Shown: positions 1 through 7,345, counted from the stretch's first letter. The stretch: 8,332 bases of DNA from DATEPR01 sp036503065 (GCA_036503065.1 DASXXM010000555.1:1-8332); one strand, 5' to 3'. A program made the numbers and translations. Notes: generated from the sequence alone by a model not told the origin.

Positions 1-348
1 GCCGAGTCTCAGCTCGATCACGTCGGTGAGGCCGGCGCGCGCGAAGTTGGCCCGTGCCACGTCGGCGTGCTTCGGGTCGATCTCCAGGGTGGTCAGGGCG
101 CCGTCCTTCGCCATGCCCCTGGCCAGGCAGATCGTGCTGTATCCGCCGAGCGTGCCGATCTCCAGGATCGAGCTCGCGCCGTGGATCCGGGCCAACAGCT
201 GGAGCAGCCTGCCCTGCGTCGGTGAGACCTGGATGTCCGGCAGGCCCGCGGCGGCGCTGGCCGCCAGCGCCGCGTCGAGTACCTCGTCGGCCGGGATGAG
301 GTGCTCGACGAGGTACTCGTCAACCGCAGTCCACTGGTCGCGGCTCAC
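1..348 (-). CDS. SAM-dependent O-methyltransferase, catechol/caffeoyl-CoA type (C-terminus cut by window edge)
   Basis: Only the first 116 residues are present; the frame runs off the left edge. It reads as a class I SAM-dependent methyltransferase of the small O-methyltransferase (Methyltransf_3) family. Residues 40-56 (QVSPTQGRLLQLLARIH) precede the SAM-binding glycine loop ILEIGTLGGYS at 61-71. The acidic motif TLEIDP at 87-92 would hold the SAM ribose, and it is followed by the usual helix (HADVARANFARAGL). These proteins methylate hydroxyl groups of small aromatic or unknown acceptors in the cytoplasm; the acceptor cannot be read from this part. The GTG start lies inside the lgt stop (GTGA, 4-nt overlap), with no clear Shine-Dalgarno, so translational coupling to lgt is likely. 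The family call is firm; the substrate is unknown. Confidence 0.88.
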   Translation of the reverse strand, partial: MSRDQWTAVDEYLVEHLIPADEVLDAALAASAAAGLPDIQVSPTQGRLLQLLARIHGASSILEIGTLGGYSTICLARGMAKDGALTTLEIDPKHADVARANFARAGLTDVIELRLG

Positions 349-1385
349 GGAGTGGCGCTGCCGTCGGTCGCCTTGACCTCGTCGCCCTGTTCTTCGTGCT
401 GTTTCGCCGTTTCTTCTGCTTCTTTCGGTTCTTCCTTTTCTACCGCGGGCTCGGTTTCCGGTTCGTCCGCTGTGGACTCGGACTCGGTCGGCTCGTCGAG
501 ATCGCGTATGCCGGGGAAGGTGGCCGGATCCTCGCGGGGGCCACGAGATCTGGCCAACAGGAAGTAGAGCACGCCCGCGATGAACAGCAGCGTCATGATC
601 CACACGTTGATGCGCACGTTGAAGACCATGGTCGCCTGGTCGGTGCGCACCAGTTCGATCCAGAACCGGCCGAACGCGTAGCCGGCGACGTACACCGCGA
701 ACGCCCTGCCGTGGCCGAGTCTCAAACGCCGGTCCAGCACGATGACCAGGACCCCGATGAGCACGTCCCAGATCAGCTCGTACAGGAAGGTCGGGTGCAC
801 GATCTGCATCGGAGTGCTGTTGATCGCGACGCCGTTGAGGTTGTCCGGCACGCCGGTGCCCGGGTCGACCCGCTGGAAGATCTCCAGGCCCCACGGCAGT
901 TTCGTGTCCCCGCCGAACAGCTCCTGGTTGAAGTAGTTGCCGATCCGCCCGATCGCCTGGGCGAAGGCGATCCCGGGCGCGATCGCGTCGGCCGCGAAGG
1001 GCAGCGGCACCTTCTTGCGCCGGCAGGCGATCCAGGCGCCGAGCGCGCCCAACGCGATCGCGCCCGGGATGCCGAGACCGCCGTCCCAGATCTTCAGCGC
1101 GTCGACCGGGTTCTTGCCGACGGCGAAGTAACGCCACCAGTCGGTGGCGACGTGGTAGAGCCGACCGCCCACCAGCCCGAACGGCACTGCCCACACCGCG
1201 ATGTCGACGACGGTGCCGGCCGGCCCGCCCCGGGCACGGTAGCGCCGCTCACCAAGCCAGATGGCCACGATGATGCCGACGATGATGCACAGCGCGTAGG
1301 CCCGGACCGGCAACGGCCCCAGATGCCAGACACCCTGCGGCGGGCTCGGAATGTAGGCCAGCACGGGCCCGGCGGCAACGCTCAC
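345..1385 (-). CDS. lgt: Prolipoprotein diacylglyceryl transferase Lgt
   Basis: This 346-residue integral membrane enzyme transfers diacylglyceryl from phosphatidylglycerol to the lipobox cysteine of prolipoproteins, the first step of lipoprotein maturation. The family signature GRIGNYFNQELFG is at 146-158, with the invariant Arg147 and Asn150. Other family marks are the RAYAL segment (Tyr30), HPTFLYE at 197-203 and GRFWIELVRTD at 239-249 (Arg240, Glu244). Hydrophobic segments fall near 30-45, 63-80, 105-121, 134-145, 203-217, 228-243 and 260-277. At the position of the E. coli essential His103 this protein has Pro107 (GGLGIPGAI); from memory, actinobacterial Lgts lack that His. Residues about 282-346 form a hydrophilic Glu-rich tail. 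The GTG start has no well-spaced Shine-Dalgarno: a GGAGG lies 27 nt upstream, too far to serve it. The gene follows a Uma2 gene by 34 bases and overlaps the next gene by 4 nt. Confidence 0.96.
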   Translation of the reverse strand: MSVAAGPVLAYIPSPPQGVWHLGPLPVRAYALCIIVGIIVAIWLGERRYRARGGPAGTVVDIAVWAVPFGLVGGRLYHVATDWWRYFAVGKNPVDALKIWDGGLGIPGAIALGALGAWIACRRKKVPLPFAADAIAPGIAFAQAIGRIGNYFNQELFGGDTKLPWGLEIFQRVDPGTGVPDNLNGVAINSTPMQIVHPTFLYELIWDVLIGVLVIVLDRRLRLGHGRAFAVYVAGYAFGRFWIELVRTDQATMVFNVRINVWIMTLLFIAGVLYFLLARSRGPREDPATFPGIRDLDEPTESESTADEPETEPAVEKEEPKEAEETAKQHEEQGDEVKATDGSATP

Positions 1386-1391
1386 CAGCCC

Positions 1392-1423
1392 ACCGTAACC
1401 GGCGGCTGTGAGCCTCCTGTCAA
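1392..1423 (-). promoter_or_regulatory. Possible lgt promoter giving a near-leaderless transcript
   Basis: On the minus strand a TTGACA hexamer (1423-1418, overlapping the Uma2 stop codon) and a TACGGT hexamer (1397-1392, fitting the actinobacterial TANNNT pattern) precede lgt. Exactly six bases separate TACGGT from the GTG start, so transcription from it would begin at or next to the start codon. That would fit the absence of a usable ribosome binding site. The 20-base spacer is longer than the usual 16-19, so this is a weak call. Confidence 0.25.
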
Positions 1424-1980
1424 CGGCCCGACCCGCCGAGGTCCACGGTCAGGGGGAACGGCCGGGAGAGCACCAGCCGCCCATCATCGCTCTGGGCCGA
1501 TTCGCGGTATTCGCCGTCATCGAGCTCGTAACAGACGGCCGATGCCGGCTCAGTGGCCGGATCCACGAAGACCAGGAAGGGGATCTGAGCATCCGCATAC
1601 AGTTGGCGCTTGAGCGCGCGGTCGAACGCGCGGGTGGACGGCGAGTGGATCTCTACGGCCATCAGCAATTCGGTGCCCTTGTAGTAGACGGTGTCCACGC
1701 CAGGCTCGGTGACCACCACCAAGTCGGGGATGAGCAGCCGCATGCTGTTGAGCACCACGTTCACACCGGGTAGGAGCTCACAGTCCGCCGGCATCGCGCC
1801 GACCCATGCGAGCTGCATCCGCTGGAGAAGCCGCTGATGCTTCGAGGTCGGGGCCGGGCTCACGACGACGATGCCGTCGACGAGTTCGTAGCGACTACCC
1901 TGATCTTCGGGCAGCGCGAGAACTTCTTCGACCGTCCAGTTGTCTGGATGCTGCGGGAATGTGTCAGCGGGCATCGCCAT
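1420..1980 (-). CDS. Uma2 family (DUF820) PD-(D/E)xK nuclease-like protein
   Basis: The 186-residue product has the order of motifs typical of Uma2 proteins. An N-terminal WTVEEVLALPED segment (15-26) leads to RYELVDG at 30-36, and SPAPTSKH at 41-48 follows. The strand IPDLVVV is at 84-90 (Asp86), VEIHSPSTR at 109-117 (Glu110), and a helix with Lys124 precedes LYADAQIPFLVFVDP. Asp86, Glu110 and Lys124 fit a PD-(D/E)xK nuclease-type site. The family is abundant in cyanobacteria and actinomycetes, usually as single genes; its biological role is not established and nuclease activity here is inferred from fold. I chose the ATG at 1980 because a GGAGG lies nine bases upstream; an in-frame ATG at 2025 would add 15 residues of non-family sequence. 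It sits alone between trpA and lgt, where related genomes often have the two adjacent. Its base composition looks somewhat less GC-rich than the trp genes by eye. Confidence 0.88.
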   Translation of the reverse strand: MAMPADTFPQHPDNWTVEEVLALPEDQGSRYELVDGIVVVSPAPTSKHQRLLQRMQLAWVGAMPADCELLPGVNVVLNSMRLLIPDLVVVTEPGVDTVYYKGTELLMAVEIHSPSTRAFDRALKRQLYADAQIPFLVFVDPATEPASAVCYELDDGEYRESAQSDDGRLVLSRPFPLTVDLGGSGR

Positions 1981-1989
1981 GCCAAGCCA

Positions 1990-1994
1990 CCTCC
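1990..1994 (-). promoter_or_regulatory. Ribosome binding site deciding the Uma2 gene start
   Basis: GGAGG on the minus strand ends nine bases before the ATG at 1980. It is 15 bases before a second ATG at 1974 and lies inside the frame of the upstream ATG at 2025. It therefore favours the 186-residue form of the Uma2 protein. Confidence 0.6.
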
Positions 1995-2078
1995 GATTCG
2001 CGTCCGGCCAAGAGCAGTGTCGCATGCCGGCCGCCGTGTCATAAGGAACATGGGGAGACGATCCCGACGAACCCTGAC

Positions 2079-2110
2079 AAAAGTGGGCTTCGATCAGCAG
2101 TCGACCGAAG
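2079..2110 (-). terminator. Candidate intrinsic terminator after trpA
   Basis: Three bases after the trpA stop codon the minus-strand transcript can form a nine-pair stem. The left arm CTTCGGTCG (2110-2102) pairs with TGATCGAAG (2096-2088), including two G-U pairs, and closes a five-base loop ACTGC. CCCAC follows and then four U residues (2082-2079). The placement suits the end of the trp operon. The U run is short and offset by five bases, so termination may be partial. A longer-range pairing of AACCCT (2114-2109) with AGGGTT (2075-2070) is also possible and would compete. Confidence 0.45.
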
Positions 2111-2113
2111 GGT

Positions 2114-2908
2114 TCACCCGATGGTGGTTACCGCGCCCCGGACGCCTTCCGCGAGCTCGGTAGCCAACTCTCGGACCTCGGCAACGCCCTGGGCCGCCCT
2201 GGTCACGAAGGCCGACCCCACGATCACCGCGTCCGCGACCGCCACCAACTCGGCTGCCTGGGCACCGGACCGAACACCGAGGCCGACGCCGATCGGCAGG
2301 TCGGTGTGAGGGCGTATCCGGCCGACCAACTCGCCGGCCCCCGCGCTCACCGTGTCCCTGGCTCCCGTCACGCCCATCACCGATGCCGCGTAGACGAAAC
2401 CGCTCGTCACGCCGACCGTCATGGCGATGCGTTGTTCCGTGGAGGACGGCGCCAGCAGGAAGATCCGGTCCAGGTCGTGTTCGGCCGACGCGGCCAGCCA
2501 CTCCGACGCCTCGTCCGGGATCAGGTCGGGCGTGATGATGCCGAGACCGCCCGCCGCCGCCAGGTCGCGGGCGAAGCGGTCGACGCCGTAGCGGTAGACC
2601 GGATTCCAGTACGTCATCAGCACGACGTGGCCGCCCGCCGACGCGACCGACTCGACCACACCGAACAGGTCCCGCAGTCGGAAGCCGCCGCGCAGCGCCT
2701 GATCCGCCGCCGCCTGGATGGTCGGGCCGTCCAGTACCGGGTCCGAGAACGGCACGCCGATCTCGACCAGATCGCAGCCCGCGTCCAGCATCGCGCGGAA
2801 CAGATCCGGCGACCGGGCCAACGTCGGATAGCCGGCCGGCAGGTAACCGACCAGCGCCGCGCGGTGCTCCGCGCGGGTGCGTGCGAACAGCGCGTCCAGC
2901 CTGCCCAT
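2114..2908 (-). CDS. trpA: Tryptophan synthase alpha subunit
   Basis: The 264-residue TIM-barrel protein cleaves indole-3-glycerol phosphate to indole and glyceraldehyde 3-phosphate, passing indole to TrpB through the tunnel of the alpha2-beta2 complex. The family signature LVEIGVPFSDPVLDG is at 47-61. It contains Glu49 and Asp60, the two catalytic acids, at the same numbers as in the enterobacterial enzyme. Other marks are LMTYWNPVYRYG (97-108), GIITPDLIPDEA (123-134), the loop 6 region FVYAASVMGVTGAR (171-184), and the phosphate-binding ends GVGLGVRSG (207-215) and DAVIVGSAF (226-234). Length is normal for the family. The ATG start shares one base with the trpB stop (TGATG), so trpB and trpA should be translated in a coupled, near-equimolar way. 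It is the last tryptophan gene here; a hairpin follows the stop. Confidence 0.97.
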   Translation of the reverse strand: MGRLDALFARTRAEHRAALVGYLPAGYPTLARSPDLFRAMLDAGCDLVEIGVPFSDPVLDGPTIQAAADQALRGGFRLRDLFGVVESVASAGGHVVLMTYWNPVYRYGVDRFARDLAAAGGLGIITPDLIPDEASEWLAASAEHDLDRIFLLAPSSTEQRIAMTVGVTSGFVYAASVMGVTGARDTVSAGAGELVGRIRPHTDLPIGVGLGVRSGAQAAELVAVADAVIVGSAFVTRAAQGVAEVRELATELAEGVRGAVTTIG

Positions 2909-4152
2909 CAGTCGCCCTCCGGCTGGGGTACCAGGTCGAACCACTTGCTCGCGGTGTCCATGTCCTTGTCGCCGCGGCCGGACAGGTTGACCAGGATCAC
3001 GCTGTCGGAACCCGACTCGCGCCCCAGCACCAGCGCGCCGGCCAGGGCGTGGGCGGACTCGATGGCCGGGATGATGCCCTCGGTCCTGGACAGCAGGCGC
3101 AGCGCGTCCATCGCCTCGACGTCCGTGACCGGGCGGTACTCGGCGCGGCCGGTGTCCTTGAGCCACGCGTGTTCCGGTCCGACACCCGGGTAGTCCAGCC
3201 CGGCGGAGATGGAGTATGCCTCGACGATCTGGCCGTCGTCGTCCTGCAGCAGGTACGAGCGGGAGCCGTGCAGCAGGCCGGGGGTGCCCTCGCTGAGGGT
3301 GGCGCCGTGTTCGCCGGTCGCGATGCCCCTGCCGCCCGGTTCCAGGCCGACCAGGCGCACCGCCGGGTCGTCGATGAAGCCGTGGAAGATGCCGATCGCG
3401 TTCGAGCCGCCGCCGACGCAGGCCGCCACCACGTCCGGCAGGCGGCCGACCCGCGCCAGTATCTGGGCGCGGGCCTCAATGCCGATGATCCGGTGGAAGT
3501 TGCGCACCATCAACGGGAACGGGTGCGCGCCCGCGGCCGTGCCGAGCAGGTAGTGGGTGTTGTCGGCGTTGGCCACCCAGTCGCGGAACGCCTCGTTGAT
3601 CGCGTCCTTCAGGGTGCGTGAACCAGTCGTGACCGGGATGACCTCGGCGCCGAGCAGCCGCATCCTGGCCACGTTCAGCGCCTGGCGCCGGGTGTCGACC
3701 TCGCCCATGTAGATGGTGCAGTCGAAGCCCATCAGTGCGGCGGCGGTCGCGGTGGCCACGCCGTGCTGGCCCGCGCCGGTCTCCGCGATCAGCCGGGTCT
3801 TGCCCATCCGCTTGGTGAGCAGCGCCTGGCCCAGCACGTTGTTGATCTTGTGCGAGCCGGTGTGGTTGAGGTCCTCGCGCTTGAGCAGGATCCGGGCGCC
3901 ACCGGCGTGTTCGCTGAACCGGGGCACGTCGGTCAGCAGCGACGGGCGGCCCGCGTACTCGCGCAGCAGCCGGTCGAACTCGTCCAGGAACTCCGGATCG
4001 ATCCGTGCCTTGTCGTACTCGGCCGCCACCTCGTCCAGCGCGGCGATCAGGGCTTCCGGCATGAACCGGCCGCCGAAATCACCGAAGTAGCCGCGCCGGT
4101 CCGGTTCGTGGGTGTGGTCGTGCGCCTGCCCGCTCGACGCGGTACCGGTCAC
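2908..4152 (-). CDS. trpB: Tryptophan synthase beta subunit
   Basis: This 414-residue PLP enzyme condenses indole with serine to give tryptophan. The PLP lysine is Lys102 in HTGSHKINN (97-105). Glu124 in AETGAGQHG is the catalytic acid. GGGSNA (247-252) binds the PLP phosphate, and Asp320 in SAGLDYPGVGPEH lies in the COMM/communication region. NLSGRGDKD (389-397) is the usual C-terminal motif. Numbering runs 15 residues ahead of the Salmonella enzyme (Lys87, Glu109, Asp305), reflecting a His-rich polar N-terminus (HDHTHEPDRRGYFG). It is an ordinary TrpB1, not a TrpB2. I chose the GTG at 4152 because it overlaps the trpC stop (GTGA) and has GAGG eight bases upstream; no later ATG precedes the conserved GYFGDFGG. 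The open frame continues upstream inside trpC but without family sequence. Confidence 0.97.
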   Translation of the reverse strand: MTGTASSGQAHDHTHEPDRRGYFGDFGGRFMPEALIAALDEVAAEYDKARIDPEFLDEFDRLLREYAGRPSLLTDVPRFSEHAGGARILLKREDLNHTGSHKINNVLGQALLTKRMGKTRLIAETGAGQHGVATATAAALMGFDCTIYMGEVDTRRQALNVARMRLLGAEVIPVTTGSRTLKDAINEAFRDWVANADNTHYLLGTAAGAHPFPLMVRNFHRIIGIEARAQILARVGRLPDVVAACVGGGSNAIGIFHGFIDDPAVRLVGLEPGGRGIATGEHGATLSEGTPGLLHGSRSYLLQDDDGQIVEAYSISAGLDYPGVGPEHAWLKDTGRAEYRPVTDVEAMDALRLLSRTEGIIPAIESAHALAGALVLGRESGSDSVILVNLSGRGDKDMDTASKWFDLVPQPEGD

Positions 4153-4964
4153 CGTGATGGCCTCGGACAGGCTGGATGCGAACCCGCCGTGACGAGCTGG
4201 ACCACGGCGGTCTTGGGATCCGGGCTGGTCACCAGGCCCTCGCCGACCAGCACCGCGTCCGCGCCGTAGCCAGCGTAGGCCATCAGGTCGGCAGGCCCGC
4301 GCACGCCGGACTCGGCGATCTTCAGCGTCTCGAACGGCAGGCCGGGCGCGAGCCGCGCGAACACGTCCCGGTCGACCTCGAGGGTGTGCAGGTTGCGCGC
4401 GTTCACGCCGATCACGCCCGCGCCCACCTCGAGGGCGCGGTCGGCCTCCTCGGCGTTGTGCACCTCGACCAGCGCGGTCATGCCCAACGACTCGACCCGG
4501 TCCAGCAGCGCGGCCAACGTGTTCTGCTCCAGCGCCGCCACGATCAGCAGGACCAGGTCCGCGCCGTGCAGCCGTGCCTCGTGCACCTGGTAGGGACTGA
4601 CGATGAAATCCTTGCACAGCACCGGAATGTCCACCGCGGCCCGAACCGCGTCCAGGTCGGCCAGTGAGCCGCCGAACCTGCGCTGTTCGGTCAGCACGCT
4701 GATCACTCGCGCGCCGCCGTCGGCGTAGTCCCTGGCCAACACGGCCGGCTCCGGGATCTCGGCCAGCGGGCCCTTGGACGGGCTGCGCCGCTTGACCTCG
4801 GCGACGACACCGATCCCCGGTGCCCGCAACGCCGCCATCACGTCCAGCGGCGGCTTCGCCTTCGCGGCGAGTGCCTTCAGTTCGTCGAACGGCAACGCCG
4901 CCTCGCGGACCGCCAAGTCCTCACGGACGCCTTCGACGATCGACTCGAGAACGGTGGGGCTCAT
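4149..4964 (-). CDS. trpC: Indole-3-glycerol phosphate synthase
   Basis: The 271-residue TIM-barrel enzyme closes the ring of carboxyphenylamino-deoxyribulose phosphate, with loss of CO2 and water, to make the substrate of TrpA. The family signature VVAEVKRRSPSKGPL is at 53-67 (Glu56, Lys58). The general acid Lys118 is in LCKDFIV, Glu167 in LVEVHN, Asn188 in VNARNL, and the phosphate-site motifs are AESG (217-220) and VLVGEGLV (238-245). It is a single-function TrpC: no TrpF domain is fused and no trpF is nearby. Many actinobacteria use PriA for that step. The ATG at 4964 has GGAG seven bases upstream. An in-frame ATG at 5063 would add 33 residues unlike any IGPS N-terminus and is rejected. 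The start overlaps the stop of an 18-codon frame (ATGA), and its own stop overlaps the trpB start. Confidence 0.96.
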   Translation of the reverse strand: MSPTVLESIVEGVREDLAVREAALPFDELKALAAKAKPPLDVMAALRAPGIGVVAEVKRRSPSKGPLAEIPEPAVLARDYADGGARVISVLTEQRRFGGSLADLDAVRAAVDIPVLCKDFIVSPYQVHEARLHGADLVLLIVAALEQNTLAALLDRVESLGMTALVEVHNAEEADRALEVGAGVIGVNARNLHTLEVDRDVFARLAPGLPFETLKIAESGVRGPADLMAYAGYGADAVLVGEGLVTSPDPKTAVVQLVTAGSHPACPRPSR

Positions 4965-5017
4965 CGGCTCGCTCCGCAGCTGCCGCCCTGTCGCACCGGC
5001 TTGACCCAGTGGTTCAC
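4961..5017 (-). CDS. Possible leader peptide ORF coupled to trpC (18 codons)
   Basis: A GTG at 5017 opens an 18-codon frame, MNHWVKPVRQGGSCGASR, whose TGA overlaps the trpC ATG as ATGA. AAGGGG (5029-5024) lies six bases before the GTG, a reasonable Shine-Dalgarno. Codon 4 is TGG, the only tryptophan codon. Start-stop overlap plus a ribosome binding site suggest a short translated leader that delivers ribosomes to trpC. A Trp codon there could make trpC translation sensitive to charged tRNA-Trp. Against this, a single Trp codon is weak compared with classical trp leaders, trpC has its own GGAG, and a short frame of this size arises easily by chance. I do not recognise the peptide as a named family. 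Confidence 0.35.
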   Translation of the reverse strand: MNHWVKPVRQGGSCGASR

Positions 5018-5041
5018 GCCATTCCCCTTCCCGCCGAAATG

Positions 5042-5047
5042 ATGCTA
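5042..5047 (-). promoter_or_regulatory. Possible -10 element of an internal trpC promoter
   Basis: TAGCAT on the minus strand fits the actinobacterial TANNNT -10 pattern. A start about seven bases downstream would put a short leader before the GTG of the 18-codon frame, with its AAGGGG just inside the transcript. No -35 match is visible at 17 or 18 bases (CCAATC, ACCAAT), so this is only a possibility. Confidence 0.2.
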
Positions 5048-5055
5048 ACCCCGGC

Positions 5056-5080
5056 CAACCCATCGATTGGTGCTGGGTTG
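5056..5080 (-). other. Stem-loop in the trpC leader region
   Basis: CAACCCA (5080-5074) and TGGGTTG (5062-5056) form a perfect seven-pair stem around an 11-base loop in the transcript of the 174-base gap upstream of trpC. No U run follows, so it is not a simple terminator. The left arm can also pair over six bases (ACCCAG, 5078-5073) with CTGGGT (5009-5004), which covers the Trp codon of the 18-codon frame. The stem is plainly in the sequence; a regulatory role is inference. Confidence 0.35.
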
Positions 5081-5103
5081 CGCTACCGGCAGGGCAGGGC
5101 GTC

Positions 5104-5136
5104 CGGCACGGCTCGCGCCGCTCGCGGGCCGGGCCG
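5104..5136 (-). terminator. GC-rich hairpin after the membrane-protein gene, possible attenuator or terminator
   Basis: Two bases past the stop codon of the Trp-associated membrane protein gene, the transcript can form an imperfect hairpin. It has twelve G-C pairs, two single mismatches (5132/5108 and 5127/5113) and a five-base loop AGCGG. It has no U run. Actinobacterial terminators often lack one, so it could end part of the trpE transcript, or it could slow decay of the upstream message. Chance pairing is easier in GC-rich DNA, so I hold this loosely. It divides trpE plus the membrane protein from trpCBA. Confidence 0.4.
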
Positions 5137-5138
5137 CG

Positions 5139-5691
5139 TCATTCGTGCGCGGTCGGGTCGCGACCCTCCGACAATGCCTGCCAGAGCTCGGTATCCGGGT
5201 CGCGCCGACGCTTCGCCGCGGCCGGCGTCTGGTAGCCGCCACCCATTCTGGGCAGCCGCGCCGCGTTGCGGACGACCAGCGCCGACGCCGCCACCAACAG
5301 CAGCCCGGCGAGCATCGCGAGACCGTGCCCGAACAGGATCTGCAACCGCGGGTAACCAATCGGATGCGCTGCGAACACGGCGGACAGGCCCGTCGTGCCG
5401 GCCACGACCGCGGCCACGCCCGCCACGCCGACCAACAGCCCGACCAGCCGCCGCGCCCAGCCGCCGACGGCCAGCACGGCCGCGGCCGCCGCCAGCGCGA
5501 GCACCGCGAGCGGCACCAGCGCGGACGACACGCCCGCACCGTCGACGCTGAGCACCTGGACGCCGCGCAACGGTGTCGGCTGCCGCGACCACGACCAGGT
5601 CAGCCGCGACGACAGCCACAGCGCGCCCGCGGCGAGCGCGAGCAGTACCAGCACCGTCCACAACGGACGGAGACCGGGTCGGGCCGGGCGG

Positions 5692-5699
<8 letters not shown>
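5139..5699 (-). CDS. Trp-associated membrane protein (TIGR02234-type)
   Basis: The 186-residue product is a small integral membrane protein of the kind found in actinobacterial trp operons between trpE and trpC (the Rv1610 position in M. tuberculosis). Four hydrophobic segments are visible, at about 12-32, 59-80, 84-108 and 122-143. The loop after the first contains the LTWSW motif at 33-37. The extended polar C-terminus ends in ELWQALSEGRDPT (171-183), a recurring motif of the family just before the terminus. Its function is unknown. Its position suggests a link to tryptophan or aromatic metabolism, perhaps transport or sensing, but that is inference. The GTG at 5699 overlaps the trpE stop by eight bases, and no better start lies before the first membrane segment. 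Confidence 0.9.
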
Positions 5700-7302
<1,603 letters not shown>

Positions 7303-7332
7303 ATTGTGCCGCCCGGTTGACCGGTGCCGTCA
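7303..7332 (-). promoter_or_regulatory. Possible trpE promoter, near-leaderless
   Basis: On the minus strand TGACGG (7332-7327) and CACAAT (7308-7303) are separated by 18 bases. They match the -35 and -10 consensus only in part (CACAAT matches TATAAT at four of six). Transcription from this would start around the second ATG (7296), giving a leaderless trpE message. That would fit the lack of a Shine-Dalgarno. No leader peptide rich in Trp codons fits in the 71-base gap. This is a weak call. Confidence 0.22.
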
Positions 7333-7345
7333 TCGCCCCTATATT
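7317..7345 (+). promoter_or_regulatory. Sigma-70-like promoter of the ABC transporter operon
   Basis: TTGACC (7317-7322) and TATATT (7340-7345) are separated by exactly 17 bases, the ideal spacing. Each is a close match to the vegetative consensus (five of six bases each). Transcription should begin around 7351-7353, about 22 bases before the ATG at 7374. The A+T-rich core stands out in this GC-rich sequence. Confidence 0.7.

Noticed and set aside
396..1613. A 405-codon open frame on the plus strand opposite lgt
   Set aside because: It is a mirror of lgt codon structure, crosses the lgt/Uma2 boundary and has no recognisable domain or ribosome binding site.
1981..2025. Longer Uma2 protein starting at the ATG at 2025
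   Set aside because: The added 15 residues are not family-like and the clear GGAGG lies downstream of that ATG, serving the start at 1980.
1981..2070. Promoter for the Uma2 gene in the trpA-Uma2 gap
   Set aside because: I found no -35/-10 pair with acceptable spacing; TATGAC near 2038-2043 has no matching -35. A five-pair CCGGC/GCCGG stem there is too weak to call.
2908..4617. TrpB extended upstream as a 569-residue fusion
   Set aside because: The frame is open through trpC but the upstream residues are out-of-frame trpC shadow; the GTGA overlap with trpC fixes the start at 4152.
4965..5063. Longer trpC starting at the ATG at 5063
   Set aside because: The extra 33 residues do not look like an IGPS N-terminus, the start has no Shine-Dalgarno, and the ATG at 4964 has GGAG at good spacing before a normal N-terminus.
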